Assembly (NCBI GenBank): GCA_040905865.1
Contig: JBBDQU010000029.1
Coordinates: forward strand, 1-40,693
Reading direction: 5' to 3'
Source of the DNA: Alphaproteobacteria bacterium
GTDB taxonomy: Bacteria; Pseudomonadota; Alphaproteobacteria; UBA8366; GCA-2717185
DNA length: 40,693 bases
Below are positions 24,260 to 31,558 of the stretch, piece by piece. Every line of letters begins with the position of its first letter. Position 1 is the stretch's first letter. The notes below the pieces were generated by a model. It saw only the letters and a program-made list of their open reading frames with translations, made no database searches and was not told where the DNA came from. The position numbers were made by a program, and so were the translations under genes.

Positions 24260-24933
24260 GCGCGCGGCAAGGCTACCCCGACCATGCAGTCCCGCGTGAC
24301 GAGCGCGGCGAGCGCCGCCTCATCCATCCCGTCCGTGCCCTCGGGCCGCATCGGCAGCACCATGTAGCGCATGTCGGCGGTACTGTCATGGACCCGCAAT
24401 TCGACATCGTCCCCCAGCGCCGTGCCGAATTCGGACAGCACCTTGCGCGGTTCGCTGATCGCGCGGCGGCGATAACTGCGCGACTTGTACCAGTCCGGCG
24501 GCGTACCGAGCAGCATCTTCGGGTAGCAGGAACACAGGGTGCAGACGATCAGATTATGGACCTTCGGCGTATTCTCCATCACCAGAATCGGGATCGGGCC
24601 GATATCCATGCCGATTTCCGCCGCCGCCGCCTTCGAATCGGCGACCAGCCGCGCCTTGAAACCCGGGTCGGTCCAGGCCCGCGCCACCAGGGTTGCCCCC
24701 CGCGCCGGGGTGATCGAATCCATGAAGTCGATCTGGGCGCGCAGTTCCGCCGCCGTGATGATGCCTTTCTCGATCAGCAGTTCGGCCACCGCCATCTGCA
24801 TGATCTGGTGGTGAGTCAGCCTCGAATCTTCCAGGTCCGGCTGCGGCGGGTGGTAGTGCAGCGGATCGACCGCGTACATGCCGTGGTCGTCTCCATGTTC
24901 ATGGCCATGATGATGGTCGTGTTCGTCATGCAT
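24256..24933 (-). CDS. cobalt-type nitrile hydratase alpha / thiocyanate hydrolase gamma-like subunit
   Basis: A 225-residue catalytic chain. The metal site VCTLCSCYP has C131, C134 and C136, with threonine in the position typical of cobalt rather than iron enzymes; two of the cysteines are normally oxidised. LGTPPDWYKSRSYRRRAISEP and the closing VTRDCMVGVA match the family. The first 18 residues are histidine-rich (MHDEHDHHHGHEHGDDHG), suited to metal loading. The enzymes hydrate nitriles to amides or hydrolyse thiocyanate. ATG 24933 overlaps the stop of the preceding beta-C-like gene by 8 nt. The split beta chain upstream favours a thiocyanate-hydrolase-like architecture; the substrate is not proven. 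Confidence 0.9.
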   Translation of the reverse strand: MHDEHDHHHGHEHGDDHGMYAVDPLHYHPPQPDLEDSRLTHHQIMQMAVAELLIEKGIITAAELRAQIDFMDSITPARGATLVARAWTDPGFKARLVADSKAAAAEIGMDIGPIPILVMENTPKVHNLIVCTLCSCYPKMLLGTPPDWYKSRSYRRRAISEPRKVLSEFGTALGDDVELRVHDSTADMRYMVLPMRPEGTDGMDEAALAALVTRDCMVGVALPRA

Positions 24934-25228
24934 GATCCGATCCCTCCGCCGGCACCAGCCAGTGTTCGTAGATTTCGATTTCGCATTTGTCCTGCGCCGG
25001 ACCGTCATAATCCGGCCACAGGTCGGTCTGCGCGAAGCGCACCCGGTACATCGGCGTCAGCGGTCCCTCATAGGCGCCATAGGCAAGTTCTTCGGGATTC
25101 CGGAAATCGCCGCAATAGCGCACGACCGTGCCGGACTTGCCCCGGCAGTAGAACGGCGTACGGCAATGTCCCGGCGGGTATGCGGTGCGGACCCGGACAG
25201 CATCGCCGGGACTATAGCGCGCGCTCAC
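24926..25228 (-). CDS. nitrile hydratase beta C-terminal-half / thiocyanate hydrolase alpha-like subunit
   Basis: A 100-residue protein equal to the C-terminal SH3-like barrel of nitrile hydratase beta: YSPGDAVRVRTAYPPGHCRTPFYCRGKSG at the start and YRVRFAQTDLWPDY with EIEIYEHWLVPA at the end. In classical enzymes this domain is fused to the product of the preceding gene; here they are separate, as in the thiocyanate hydrolase operon scnB-scnA-scnC. It overlaps the upstream gene by 4 nt and the downstream alpha-like gene by 8 nt, so the three are surely co-translated. Confidence 0.9.
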   Translation of the reverse strand: MSARYSPGDAVRVRTAYPPGHCRTPFYCRGKSGTVVRYCGDFRNPEELAYGAYEGPLTPMYRVRFAQTDLWPDYDGPAQDKCEIEIYEHWLVPAEGSDHA

Positions 25229-25554
25229 AGCGGCTTGTTGTCCTGCCGCGCCTCGATCTCGGCCATCTTGCGGCCCAGTTCGTCCACGGTGAACACCTTC
25301 TTCTGCAGCATGTTGTTGGTGACCGACGCGATCCAGCGTTCGTAATAACTGTAGCGTTCATAGGCATCGGCGCCCAGATCCTCGATCCCGCGCCGCATCT
25401 CGTCGGTCGTCAGCAGCTTGCGTCGGCTGTCCGACAGCAACGTCTTGATCGCGTCGACCCGTTTCTCCCAGGGCTCCAGACTATGACCCGCCTGCGAGAT
25501 GGGGTCCGTCTCCGGAACCCCGCCCATATCGTGATGCCGCCGCCTGTCCGTCAT
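25225..25554 (-). CDS. nitrile hydratase beta N-terminal-half / thiocyanate hydrolase beta-like subunit
   Basis: A 109-residue protein matching the helical N-terminal half of nitrile hydratase beta: HHDMGG near the start, EPWEKRVDAIKTLL and SYYERWIASVTNNMLQKKVFTVDELGRKM. Start ATG 25554 follows GGAGG. Small activator proteins of cobalt hydratases also resemble this domain, so an activator role is the main alternative; the separate C-half gene right behind it makes a split beta chain more likely. It is the first gene of a five-gene operon. Confidence 0.88.
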   Translation of the reverse strand: MTDRRRHHDMGGVPETDPISQAGHSLEPWEKRVDAIKTLLSDSRRKLLTTDEMRRGIEDLGADAYERYSYYERWIASVTNNMLQKKVFTVDELGRKMAEIEARQDNKPL

Positions 25555-25575
25555 GTCGCAAATCCTCCAGCGTAT

Positions 25576-25604
25576 AGTATTAATCGGGATCGTTCGCCGT
25601 GCAA
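25576..25604 (-). promoter_or_regulatory. candidate promoter of the split hydratase operon
   Basis: On the minus strand TTGCAC (25599-25604) and AATACT (25576-25581), spacer 17 nt, directly before the GGAGG ribosome site, giving a very short leader. Confidence 0.45.
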
Positions 25605-25638
25605 GGCGTCGCGCGGCAATCTGTAGCAATCCCGGGTG

Positions 25639-28600
25639 CTAACCGGCTTCCGCGAGCTTTTGGACCGCGGCATAATCCGTCTTGCCGGAGCCCAGAACCG
25701 GTACGGAATCGACCCTGACAACCGTCCGCGGCGCCGCGATCTCGGCGATGCCCTTCTCGCGCCCCGCAGCGGCCAGGGCCGCGGCGTCCGCATCGGGGCA
25801 ATCGGTAACCAGCACGATCTGCTCGCCCCTGCGCGGGTCCGGCAGGGTCACGGCAGCGTGGGCATGACCCGGCCAGACCGCGCTGGCCAGTTCCTCCGCC
25901 GCGCCGAGCGACACCATTTCACCGGCAATCTTGGCGAAGCGCCTGGCCCGCCCGATGATTTTCACGAAGCCCTCGTCGTCGATTTCGACGATATCGCCCG
26001 TGTCGTACCAGCCGTCGGGGACGGGTTCGAGCACGCCCGGGTTTTCCGCCCGGAGATACCCCAGCATCACGTTGGGGCCGGATACCAGCAGCCGCCCGCC
26101 GGTTTCGATGCCGGGCACCGGCTCCAGCCGGCAAGCGATCCCCGGCAGCAGCCGGCCGACGGTTCCGGCACGGAAATGCATCGGCGTGTTGGTGGCCAGC
26201 GCCGGTGCGGTCTCCGTCGCGCCGTACCCTTCCAGGATACGCAGCCCGAATTTGTCCGCCCAGGTGTCGCGGGTTTCGGATCGCACCTTTTCCGCCCCGG
26301 CGAAGACATGCCGGATGCTGTAGAAATCATAGGCATGGGCGACGCGGGCATAGCCGGACAGGAAAGTGTCGGTGCCAAACGTGATGGTGGCGTTCATATC
26401 GTAGGCCAGCGCCGGGACCACCCGGTAATGCAGGGGCGACGGATACAGGAACGTATGGATGCCGAACAGCACCGGCAGGATCGTGCCGCCGGTCAGGCCG
26501 AAGGAATGGAAGACCGGCAGGGCGTTCAGCACGCGGTCGGAAGCATTGAAATCGACCCGCGCCGCAAGCTGGTAGCAGTTCGACAGGATATTGGCGTGCG
26601 ACAGCACGACCCCCTTGGGCGTTCCCTCCGATCCGGAAGTGAACAGGATTGCCGCCGGGTCCCGCGGCGACGCGGGCGACGCGCGCCACCTGGCGAAGCG
26701 CCCCGCGATAAACGCCCGTATCCGGGCGGCGGGACCGATCCGGCCGCGCAAATCCTCCAGCCAGATCAGCCGGTGGTCCTCTTCCAGCGCGGCAACCGCA
26801 TCCTGGAGCTTGCCGATTTCCACGAAGCGCCGCGAGATGACGATGCTACGCAGCCGGGCGGCCTTGCAGGTTGCCAGCAGGTTCGCCGTGCCGGATGAAT
26901 AGTTCAGCATGGCCGGCACCCGCCCATAGGCCTGAAGGCCGAAGAACGCCGCCAGGACGCCCAGCGAATTCGGCAGGAACACGCCGACCCGTTCCCCCGG
27001 CCGCGTTTCGGCGGCGATCCCGCGGCCCAGCGCCAGCGCGGCGGCGATCAGGCGGTTGTAGGTCATCGGCTTGCGGGCGACATCTTCGGCAATCGCCGCG
27101 CCGCCGCCATATATCCCGCGCGCATCGACCAGCGCGTCGAACAGCGTCTGGTGTTGCGGGCGGGTTTCGAAGATCAGGTCGGACAGCTCGTCATACAGCT
27201 TCAACCCGATCTGCTGCCGGCGGTCGCGCCCGGTTATCCCCTCGGGAATTTCGATCCGGCGCGGGGGCAGGAACGTCATGGTGATCTTCGGGAACCAGCG
27301 CAGCCGCACCTTGCCGCGCAGGCGCGAGAACGGCGTGTATTGCGCGCCGTCGATGCGCACCGGAAGGATTTCCGCATCCGCCTTGTCGGCGACCATGCCA
27401 GGGCCTTCATGCACTTTCATCAGGGAACCGGTCACGGTAATTCGCCCTTCGGGGAAAATCACGCAATGCCGGCCCTCGGCCACCGCCTTCACCATTTGCT
27501 TGATGGCCAGTGGATTGGCGGGATCGATCGGCAGCGCATCGAACAGCGACACGAACGGTTTCAGCCACCAGCGCTGCGCCATCTGCGTATTGATCGCGAA
27601 TGTCGGCTTGCCCGGCAGGAAGGCGGCAAGCAGGGCGCCATCCAGGAACGATACGTGATTGGCGACGATCACCGCGCGGGGCCCGAGCGCGTCGATATTC
27701 TCCCGGCCCCGGATTTCAACCCGGTAAACGCGGCGCAGGATCCAGCCCAGGCATGCCTTCAGCAGCACATCGGGCAGCAGCCCGCAAATATAGACGACGA
27801 CAAAGAAATTGGCGCAGGCGACGATCAGGAACAGGGCCGGCACCGACGCGCCCGCCGCCAGCAGGACCGACGCGATCAGCGATCCGCCGACCATGAACAG
27901 GGCGTTCATGATATTGTTCGCGGCGACCATGCGGGAGCGTTCGGTATGGTCGCTGCGGGTCTGGACCATCGCGTACAGCGGTACGATGTACAGCCCGCCG
28001 GACACCGATACCAGCAGCAGGTCGGCCAGGATCCGCCAGTTGCCCGCATCCGCGACGAAGGCGGCGGCGTCCATCAGCGTATCCGGCGGCGTCAGCCCGG
28101 CGACGGCGGCGTACAGGTCCAGCATGAAGACGGAGATGCCGAGCGCGCCGAGCGGCGCATAGCGCGCGTCGATACGCCCCTTCAGCAAACGGTTGCACAG
28201 CAGCGAGCCGAGCCCGATACCGACGGAGAATACCGTCAGGAACAGGGTGACCACCGTCGCGTCGCCGCCCAGGACATCGCGCGCCAGCGCGGGGAACTGC
28301 GCGAGGAAGGTCGCGCCGACAAGCCAGAACCAGGAAATGCCGAGGATCGAGAGGAAGACCGTGCGCTGTTCGGCGGAGCGGACGACGATCCGCCAGGTTT
28401 CCGACAGGAAATTCGTGGCGATCCGCAGCGCCGGGTCGGCTGGCCCCGCGACCGGGATATAGCGGCTGCCGCCCCAGCCGACGACCGCGAGCGTCAGGAC
28501 GGTCGCGGCGATATAGGCGATGCCGTTAACCTGCAGCACCAGCAGCCCGCCGACGACAGTACCAAGAAGAATGGCGAGAAAGGTGCCGGCCTCGACCAGC

Positions 28601-29070
28601 GCGTTGCCGGCGATCAGTTCGTTTTTCGCCAGATGATCCGGCAGGATCGCGTATTTCAGCGGCCCGAAGAACGCCGACTGCGCGCCCATCAGGAACAGCA
28701 CGCCGAGCAGGAACCAGGTATCGCCGGCGTACAGCGCGGCCACCGCCATGCCCATGATCGCGATTTCCGCCAGCTTGATCCGTCGGATCACCGATGATTT
28801 TTCGAACTTGTCGGCAACCTGCCCGGCCGTGGCCGAGAACAGGAAAAACGGCAGGATGAAAATGCCGGCGGCGGCGGTGACCAGGATCTGCCCGTTCAGC
28901 CCCGCCTGTTCCGCGATCCGGTACAGCAACAGGATGGCCAGGGCGTTCTTGAACACATTGTCGTTCATCGCGCCCAGAAACTGCGTGACGAACAGCGGCA
29001 GGAACCGCCGGGTCTTCAGGAGAGCCGCGATACCGGAATTTGTATCGGGGCTCGCTTCGGGATTCGCCAT
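25639..29070 (-). CDS. aas: LplT-Aas fusion: lysophospholipid transporter, 2-acyl-GPE acyltransferase and acyl-ACP synthetase
   Basis: A 1143-residue fusion. Residues about 20-430 are an MFS domain like LplT (FVTQFLGAMNDNVFKNALAIL). About 440-640 is a PlsC-type acyltransferase with the NHVSFLDG (HX4D) motif near residue 470 and FPEGRIT. The rest is an AMP-binding acyl-activating domain with LFTSGSEGTPKG near residue 812 and EGYGATETAP. Together they would flip lysophospholipid inward, activate a fatty acid and re-acylate it. I chose ATG 29070, one base after the TetR stop and preceded by AGGAG; the open frame continues to 29355 but overlaps the TetR gene. Co-transcription with TetR suggests regulation by lipid or a related signal. 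Confidence 0.92.
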   Translation of the reverse strand: MANPEASPDTNSGIAALLKTRRFLPLFVTQFLGAMNDNVFKNALAILLLYRIAEQAGLNGQILVTAAAGIFILPFFLFSATAGQVADKFEKSSVIRRIKLAEIAIMGMAVAALYAGDTWFLLGVLFLMGAQSAFFGPLKYAILPDHLAKNELIAGNALVEAGTFLAILLGTVVGGLLVLQVNGIAYIAATVLTLAVVGWGGSRYIPVAGPADPALRIATNFLSETWRIVVRSAEQRTVFLSILGISWFWLVGATFLAQFPALARDVLGGDATVVTLFLTVFSVGIGLGSLLCNRLLKGRIDARYAPLGALGISVFMLDLYAAVAGLTPPDTLMDAAAFVADAGNWRILADLLLVSVSGGLYIVPLYAMVQTRSDHTERSRMVAANNIMNALFMVGGSLIASVLLAAGASVPALFLIVACANFFVVVYICGLLPDVLLKACLGWILRRVYRVEIRGRENIDALGPRAVIVANHVSFLDGALLAAFLPGKPTFAINTQMAQRWWLKPFVSLFDALPIDPANPLAIKQMVKAVAEGRHCVIFPEGRITVTGSLMKVHEGPGMVADKADAEILPVRIDGAQYTPFSRLRGKVRLRWFPKITMTFLPPRRIEIPEGITGRDRRQQIGLKLYDELSDLIFETRPQHQTLFDALVDARGIYGGGAAIAEDVARKPMTYNRLIAAALALGRGIAAETRPGERVGVFLPNSLGVLAAFFGLQAYGRVPAMLNYSSGTANLLATCKAARLRSIVISRRFVEIGKLQDAVAALEEDHRLIWLEDLRGRIGPAARIRAFIAGRFARWRASPASPRDPAAILFTSGSEGTPKGVVLSHANILSNCYQLAARVDFNASDRVLNALPVFHSFGLTGGTILPVLFGIHTFLYPSPLHYRVVPALAYDMNATITFGTDTFLSGYARVAHAYDFYSIRHVFAGAEKVRSETRDTWADKFGLRILEGYGATETAPALATNTPMHFRAGTVGRLLPGIACRLEPVPGIETGGRLLVSGPNVMLGYLRAENPGVLEPVPDGWYDTGDIVEIDDEGFVKIIGRARRFAKIAGEMVSLGAAEELASAVWPGHAHAAVTLPDPRRGEQIVLVTDCPDADAAALAAAGREKGIAEIAAPRTVVRVDSVPVLGSGKTDYAAVQKLAEAG

Positions 29071-29071
29071 G

Positions 29072-29698
29072 TCATACTCCTGCCGCAAGGAATTTCGCCT
29101 GCCGCATCCGCAACCCGGCAACATAGTTTTCGACCAGCGAACTGGCCATGTCGGCGACGGACTGCGCCGATATGACCGGCAGCTTGCCGGATTCGCCGAG
29201 CGAACAGATACCGTGCAACGAGGCCCACAGCACCCGCGCCGCCTGCGAGCAGCCGGCCGCGTCATCGGCGGGGAACAGGGGGCGCAGGGCGGCTTCCAGC
29301 ACGGCCAGTACGCGCGCCACCCTGGCCAGGTACCAGTCCGGCAGCGGCGCTTCATCGGTGCGGCGGTGCTCGAAGAGAGCGCCCCAGAGATTTCCGTTTT
29401 CCGCCAGGAACCGCAGATAGGCCGCCAGCATCGCCGCCAGGTCGCTGTCCGGATTTCTGCCGCTGACCGTGGGCGCCAGTGCGTCGTGCAGCATGTCCAG
29501 CGTGGCGCCGTTCACATGCACGATCAGCATGTCGAGATTGTCGAACAGGTTGTACAGCGTCCCGACCGCATAGCCGATATCGTCGGCCACCCTGCGCGCC
29601 GTCAGCGCCGCCAGCCCGCCCGTTTCGAGCCGCCGCTGCGCCGCCGCCAGCGCCATCCGCCTGATTTCATCCCGGCTGTGATCCGATCGGCGTCCCAT
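29072..29698 (-). CDS. TetR-family transcriptional regulator of the LplT-Aas gene
   Basis: A 208-residue TetR-type repressor. The N-terminal helix-turn-helix is at about residues 10-55 (RRMALAAAQRRLETGGLAALTARRVADDIGYAVGTLYNLFDN); the C-terminal ligand domain resembles the WHG group. The stop is one base before the aas start, so the two form an operon. A nested palindrome of four GTTCA-type half-sites lies 10-53 nt upstream of its start and very likely is its operator. The ligand is unknown; acyl-CoA or a fatty acid is a reasonable guess given the target. Confidence 0.93.
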   Translation of the reverse strand: MGRRSDHSRDEIRRMALAAAQRRLETGGLAALTARRVADDIGYAVGTLYNLFDNLDMLIVHVNGATLDMLHDALAPTVSGRNPDSDLAAMLAAYLRFLAENGNLWGALFEHRRTDEAPLPDWYLARVARVLAVLEAALRPLFPADDAAGCSQAARVLWASLHGICSLGESGKLPVISAQSVADMASSLVENYVAGLRMRQAKFLAAGV

Positions 29699-29707
29699 GC
29701 CGCCTCA

Positions 29708-29751
29708 CTTTCGTTCAATAAATTGAACATAGTTCATTTATTGAACGAAAG
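29708..29751. promoter_or_regulatory. TetR operator: nested palindrome with four half-sites
   Basis: Perfect 15-bp arms CTTTCGTTCAATAAA (29708-29722) and TTTATTGAACGAAAG (29737-29751) enclose a second GAAC/GTTC pair (29725-29728, 29732-29735). This gives two adjoining GTTCA-type palindromes, suited to two TetR dimers. It lies between the TetR and GST genes. Confidence 0.8.
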
Positions 29752-29785
29752 CAACTCCCCGTGGCGGGTAGCATCAAATTCCCGG

Positions 29786-30406
29786 CTACGACAACGGTAT
29801 CATGCAGTGTTTTCGGTAGGCGGGGCGCTCGGTCAGGCGCCGGTACCAGGCGTCGAAATTCGGCATGGCGGGCCGGTCCTTGACCAGCATCATCCAGCGA
29901 TGCGCCTGGGGACCGAGCGGAATGTCGCCCATGGTGAAATCCTTCCCGGCAATGAAGTCGCGCCCTTCAAGGTGCCGGTCCAGCATCGACCAGATGCGGA
30001 TGCCTTCCTGGATCGCCCTGTCGATCTGCGCCATGTCGCGGTCTTCCGGCTTGGTCCGCACGAGTCCCCAGAACACATCGCGCATGAACGGATTGACCGC
30101 GTTCAGCTTCCAGTCCATCCAGGCTTCCGCGACAGCGCGGTTTTCCAGGCTTTCCGGATAAAGCATCCCGAAGGAATGTTTCGCGCAGAGATACCGGGTG
30201 ATCGCGTTCGATTCGAACAGGGTGAAATCCCCGTCCACCAGCGTCGGCACCAGCCCCATCGGGTTCATCGCCCGGTATTCCGGGTCGTCATTGCCGCCGA
30301 AGGAACCGCCCCAGTCGACCTGTTCGTATTCGAGGCCGATTTCATCCGCCGCCCAGAGCGGCTTCATGACATTGCCGGATGTGATCCGGCCGATGATCTT
30401 CAGCAT
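29786..30406 (-). CDS. glutathione S-transferase family protein
   Basis: A 206-residue protein with an N-terminal thioredoxin-like glutathione domain (LKIIGRITSGNVMKPLWAADEIGLEYE, then NPMGLVPTLVDGDFTLFESNAITRYL with the conserved cis-proline and glutamate-serine) and an all-helical C-terminal domain containing FTMGDIPLGP. The family conjugates or reduces with glutathione, or acts as an isomerase. It lies 25 nt after the Ldh-family gene in the same direction and is probably co-transcribed with it. The ATG has a GGGGGAG site. Confidence 0.9.
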   Translation of the reverse strand: MLKIIGRITSGNVMKPLWAADEIGLEYEQVDWGGSFGGNDDPEYRAMNPMGLVPTLVDGDFTLFESNAITRYLCAKHSFGMLYPESLENRAVAEAWMDWKLNAVNPFMRDVFWGLVRTKPEDRDMAQIDRAIQEGIRIWSMLDRHLEGRDFIAGKDFTMGDIPLGPQAHRWMMLVKDRPAMPNFDAWYRRLTERPAYRKHCMIPLS

Positions 30407-30431
30407 GCTGTTCGCTCCCCCGCGCCGGAAA

Positions 30432-31511
30432 TCACGACGCGCTGATATCGATGATCCGGTTGCGGCCGAACCCGACGGAATCGCCGCAGGCCAGAATTTC
30501 CTCCCAGGTATTGTCGTCGATCGGCACGCCGTTGGCTTCGCGCTCCGCCTTGCGGATGCGCTCCGGGTCGCCGGGGACGAGCACCGGCTTCGCCGGGTCG
30601 ATCGGCTTCGCGGCCTTCACATATTCCAGGGTCGCGTTGATTTCCGAGGTGAAGAATTCATGATCGATCAGCTTCTCCGGGTCGATGATGATGCTCAGCA
30701 TGCTGTTCAGGATCGCGTCGCGCGGCTGATTGGTTTCCGGCCGCATCGTGTGGCCGCCGCACAGCACCCCGGCCAGCAGTTCGTTCATCAGCGCCAGCCC
30801 GCCGCCCTTGTGGCCGCCGAACGGCATCGCCGCGCCGAAGGGCGGCGTATACATCACGTTCGGGTCGGTGGTTTCGTTGCCGTCCGCGTCGATCAGCGTG
30901 CCGGGCGCAACCTGCTCTCCCTTGTTCTTCGCCACCCGCACCTTGCCCATCGCCACCACGCTGGTCGCCATGTCGAGGATCGTCATCGGATTCCTGTCCG
31001 TCGCCGGCAGGCCGATGGTATAGGGGTTGGTCGAATAGCGGGCCTCGCGCGCGCCATAGGGGGCGACATGCGGTTTGTGCCCGACCACGTTGGTGTGGTG
31101 CATCGACACGAATCCCTGTTCCGCACAGCGTTCCGCCCAGGCGCCGATGCGCCCCAGATGGAAGGACCGCCGGGTCGCGACGATGGCGCAGCCATGCCGG
31201 CGCGCCCGCTCGATGCCGAAATCCATGGCCTCGCCGCCGATGACCTGGCCAAGGCCGGCCTGCCCGTCGACGACGATCATCGCGCCGTTGTCGACGATGA
31301 TCTTGGCATGGGCGTTCAGTTTCGCCTCGCCTTCCCTGGCGCAGGCGACATAGCGGTGCAGCATGCCGACCCCGTGGCTGTCATGGCCCATCAGGTTGGC
31401 CGTCACCAGATTGTCGGCCACGAGTTTCGGTTCGTCCCCCGTGCTGCCCGCATGGGCGCAGATTTCGGATATGATGGTGCGCAGCTTGTTATGGTCGATC
31501 GTGACGGTCAT
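30432..31511 (-). CDS. Ldh-family (type 2 malate/L-lactate) dehydrogenase, copy 2
   Basis: A 359-residue member of the same family as the gene at 10673-11716 but clearly diverged. It has LMGHDSHGVGML, RRSFHLGRIGAWAERCAEQG in the active-site region where the other copy has NSGHFG, NPYTIGLPATDRNPMTILDMATS and PFGGHKGGGLALMNELLAGVLCGG. It probably oxidises a 2-hydroxy acid with NAD(P). It lies between polA (47 nt) and the GST gene (25 nt) on the minus strand, with GAAAGAG before the start. The substrate is unknown. Confidence 0.9.
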   Translation of the reverse strand: MTVTIDHNKLRTIISEICAHAGSTGDEPKLVADNLVTANLMGHDSHGVGMLHRYVACAREGEAKLNAHAKIIVDNGAMIVVDGQAGLGQVIGGEAMDFGIERARRHGCAIVATRRSFHLGRIGAWAERCAEQGFVSMHHTNVVGHKPHVAPYGAREARYSTNPYTIGLPATDRNPMTILDMATSVVAMGKVRVAKNKGEQVAPGTLIDADGNETTDPNVMYTPPFGAAMPFGGHKGGGLALMNELLAGVLCGGHTMRPETNQPRDAILNSMLSIIIDPEKLIDHEFFTSEINATLEYVKAAKPIDPAKPVLVPGDPERIRKAEREANGVPIDDNTWEEILACGDSVGFGRNRIIDISAS

Positions 31512-31558
31512 TCGTTTTTTCTCTTTCAGGAAGCAGAATTCGGGCGGGGATACCGCCG

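Noticed and set aside
29071-29355. N-terminal extension of the LplT-Aas frame to 29355
   Set aside because: It overlaps the TetR gene in another frame, is Arg/Pro/Cys-rich, and a well-placed AGGAG and ATG define the start at 29070.
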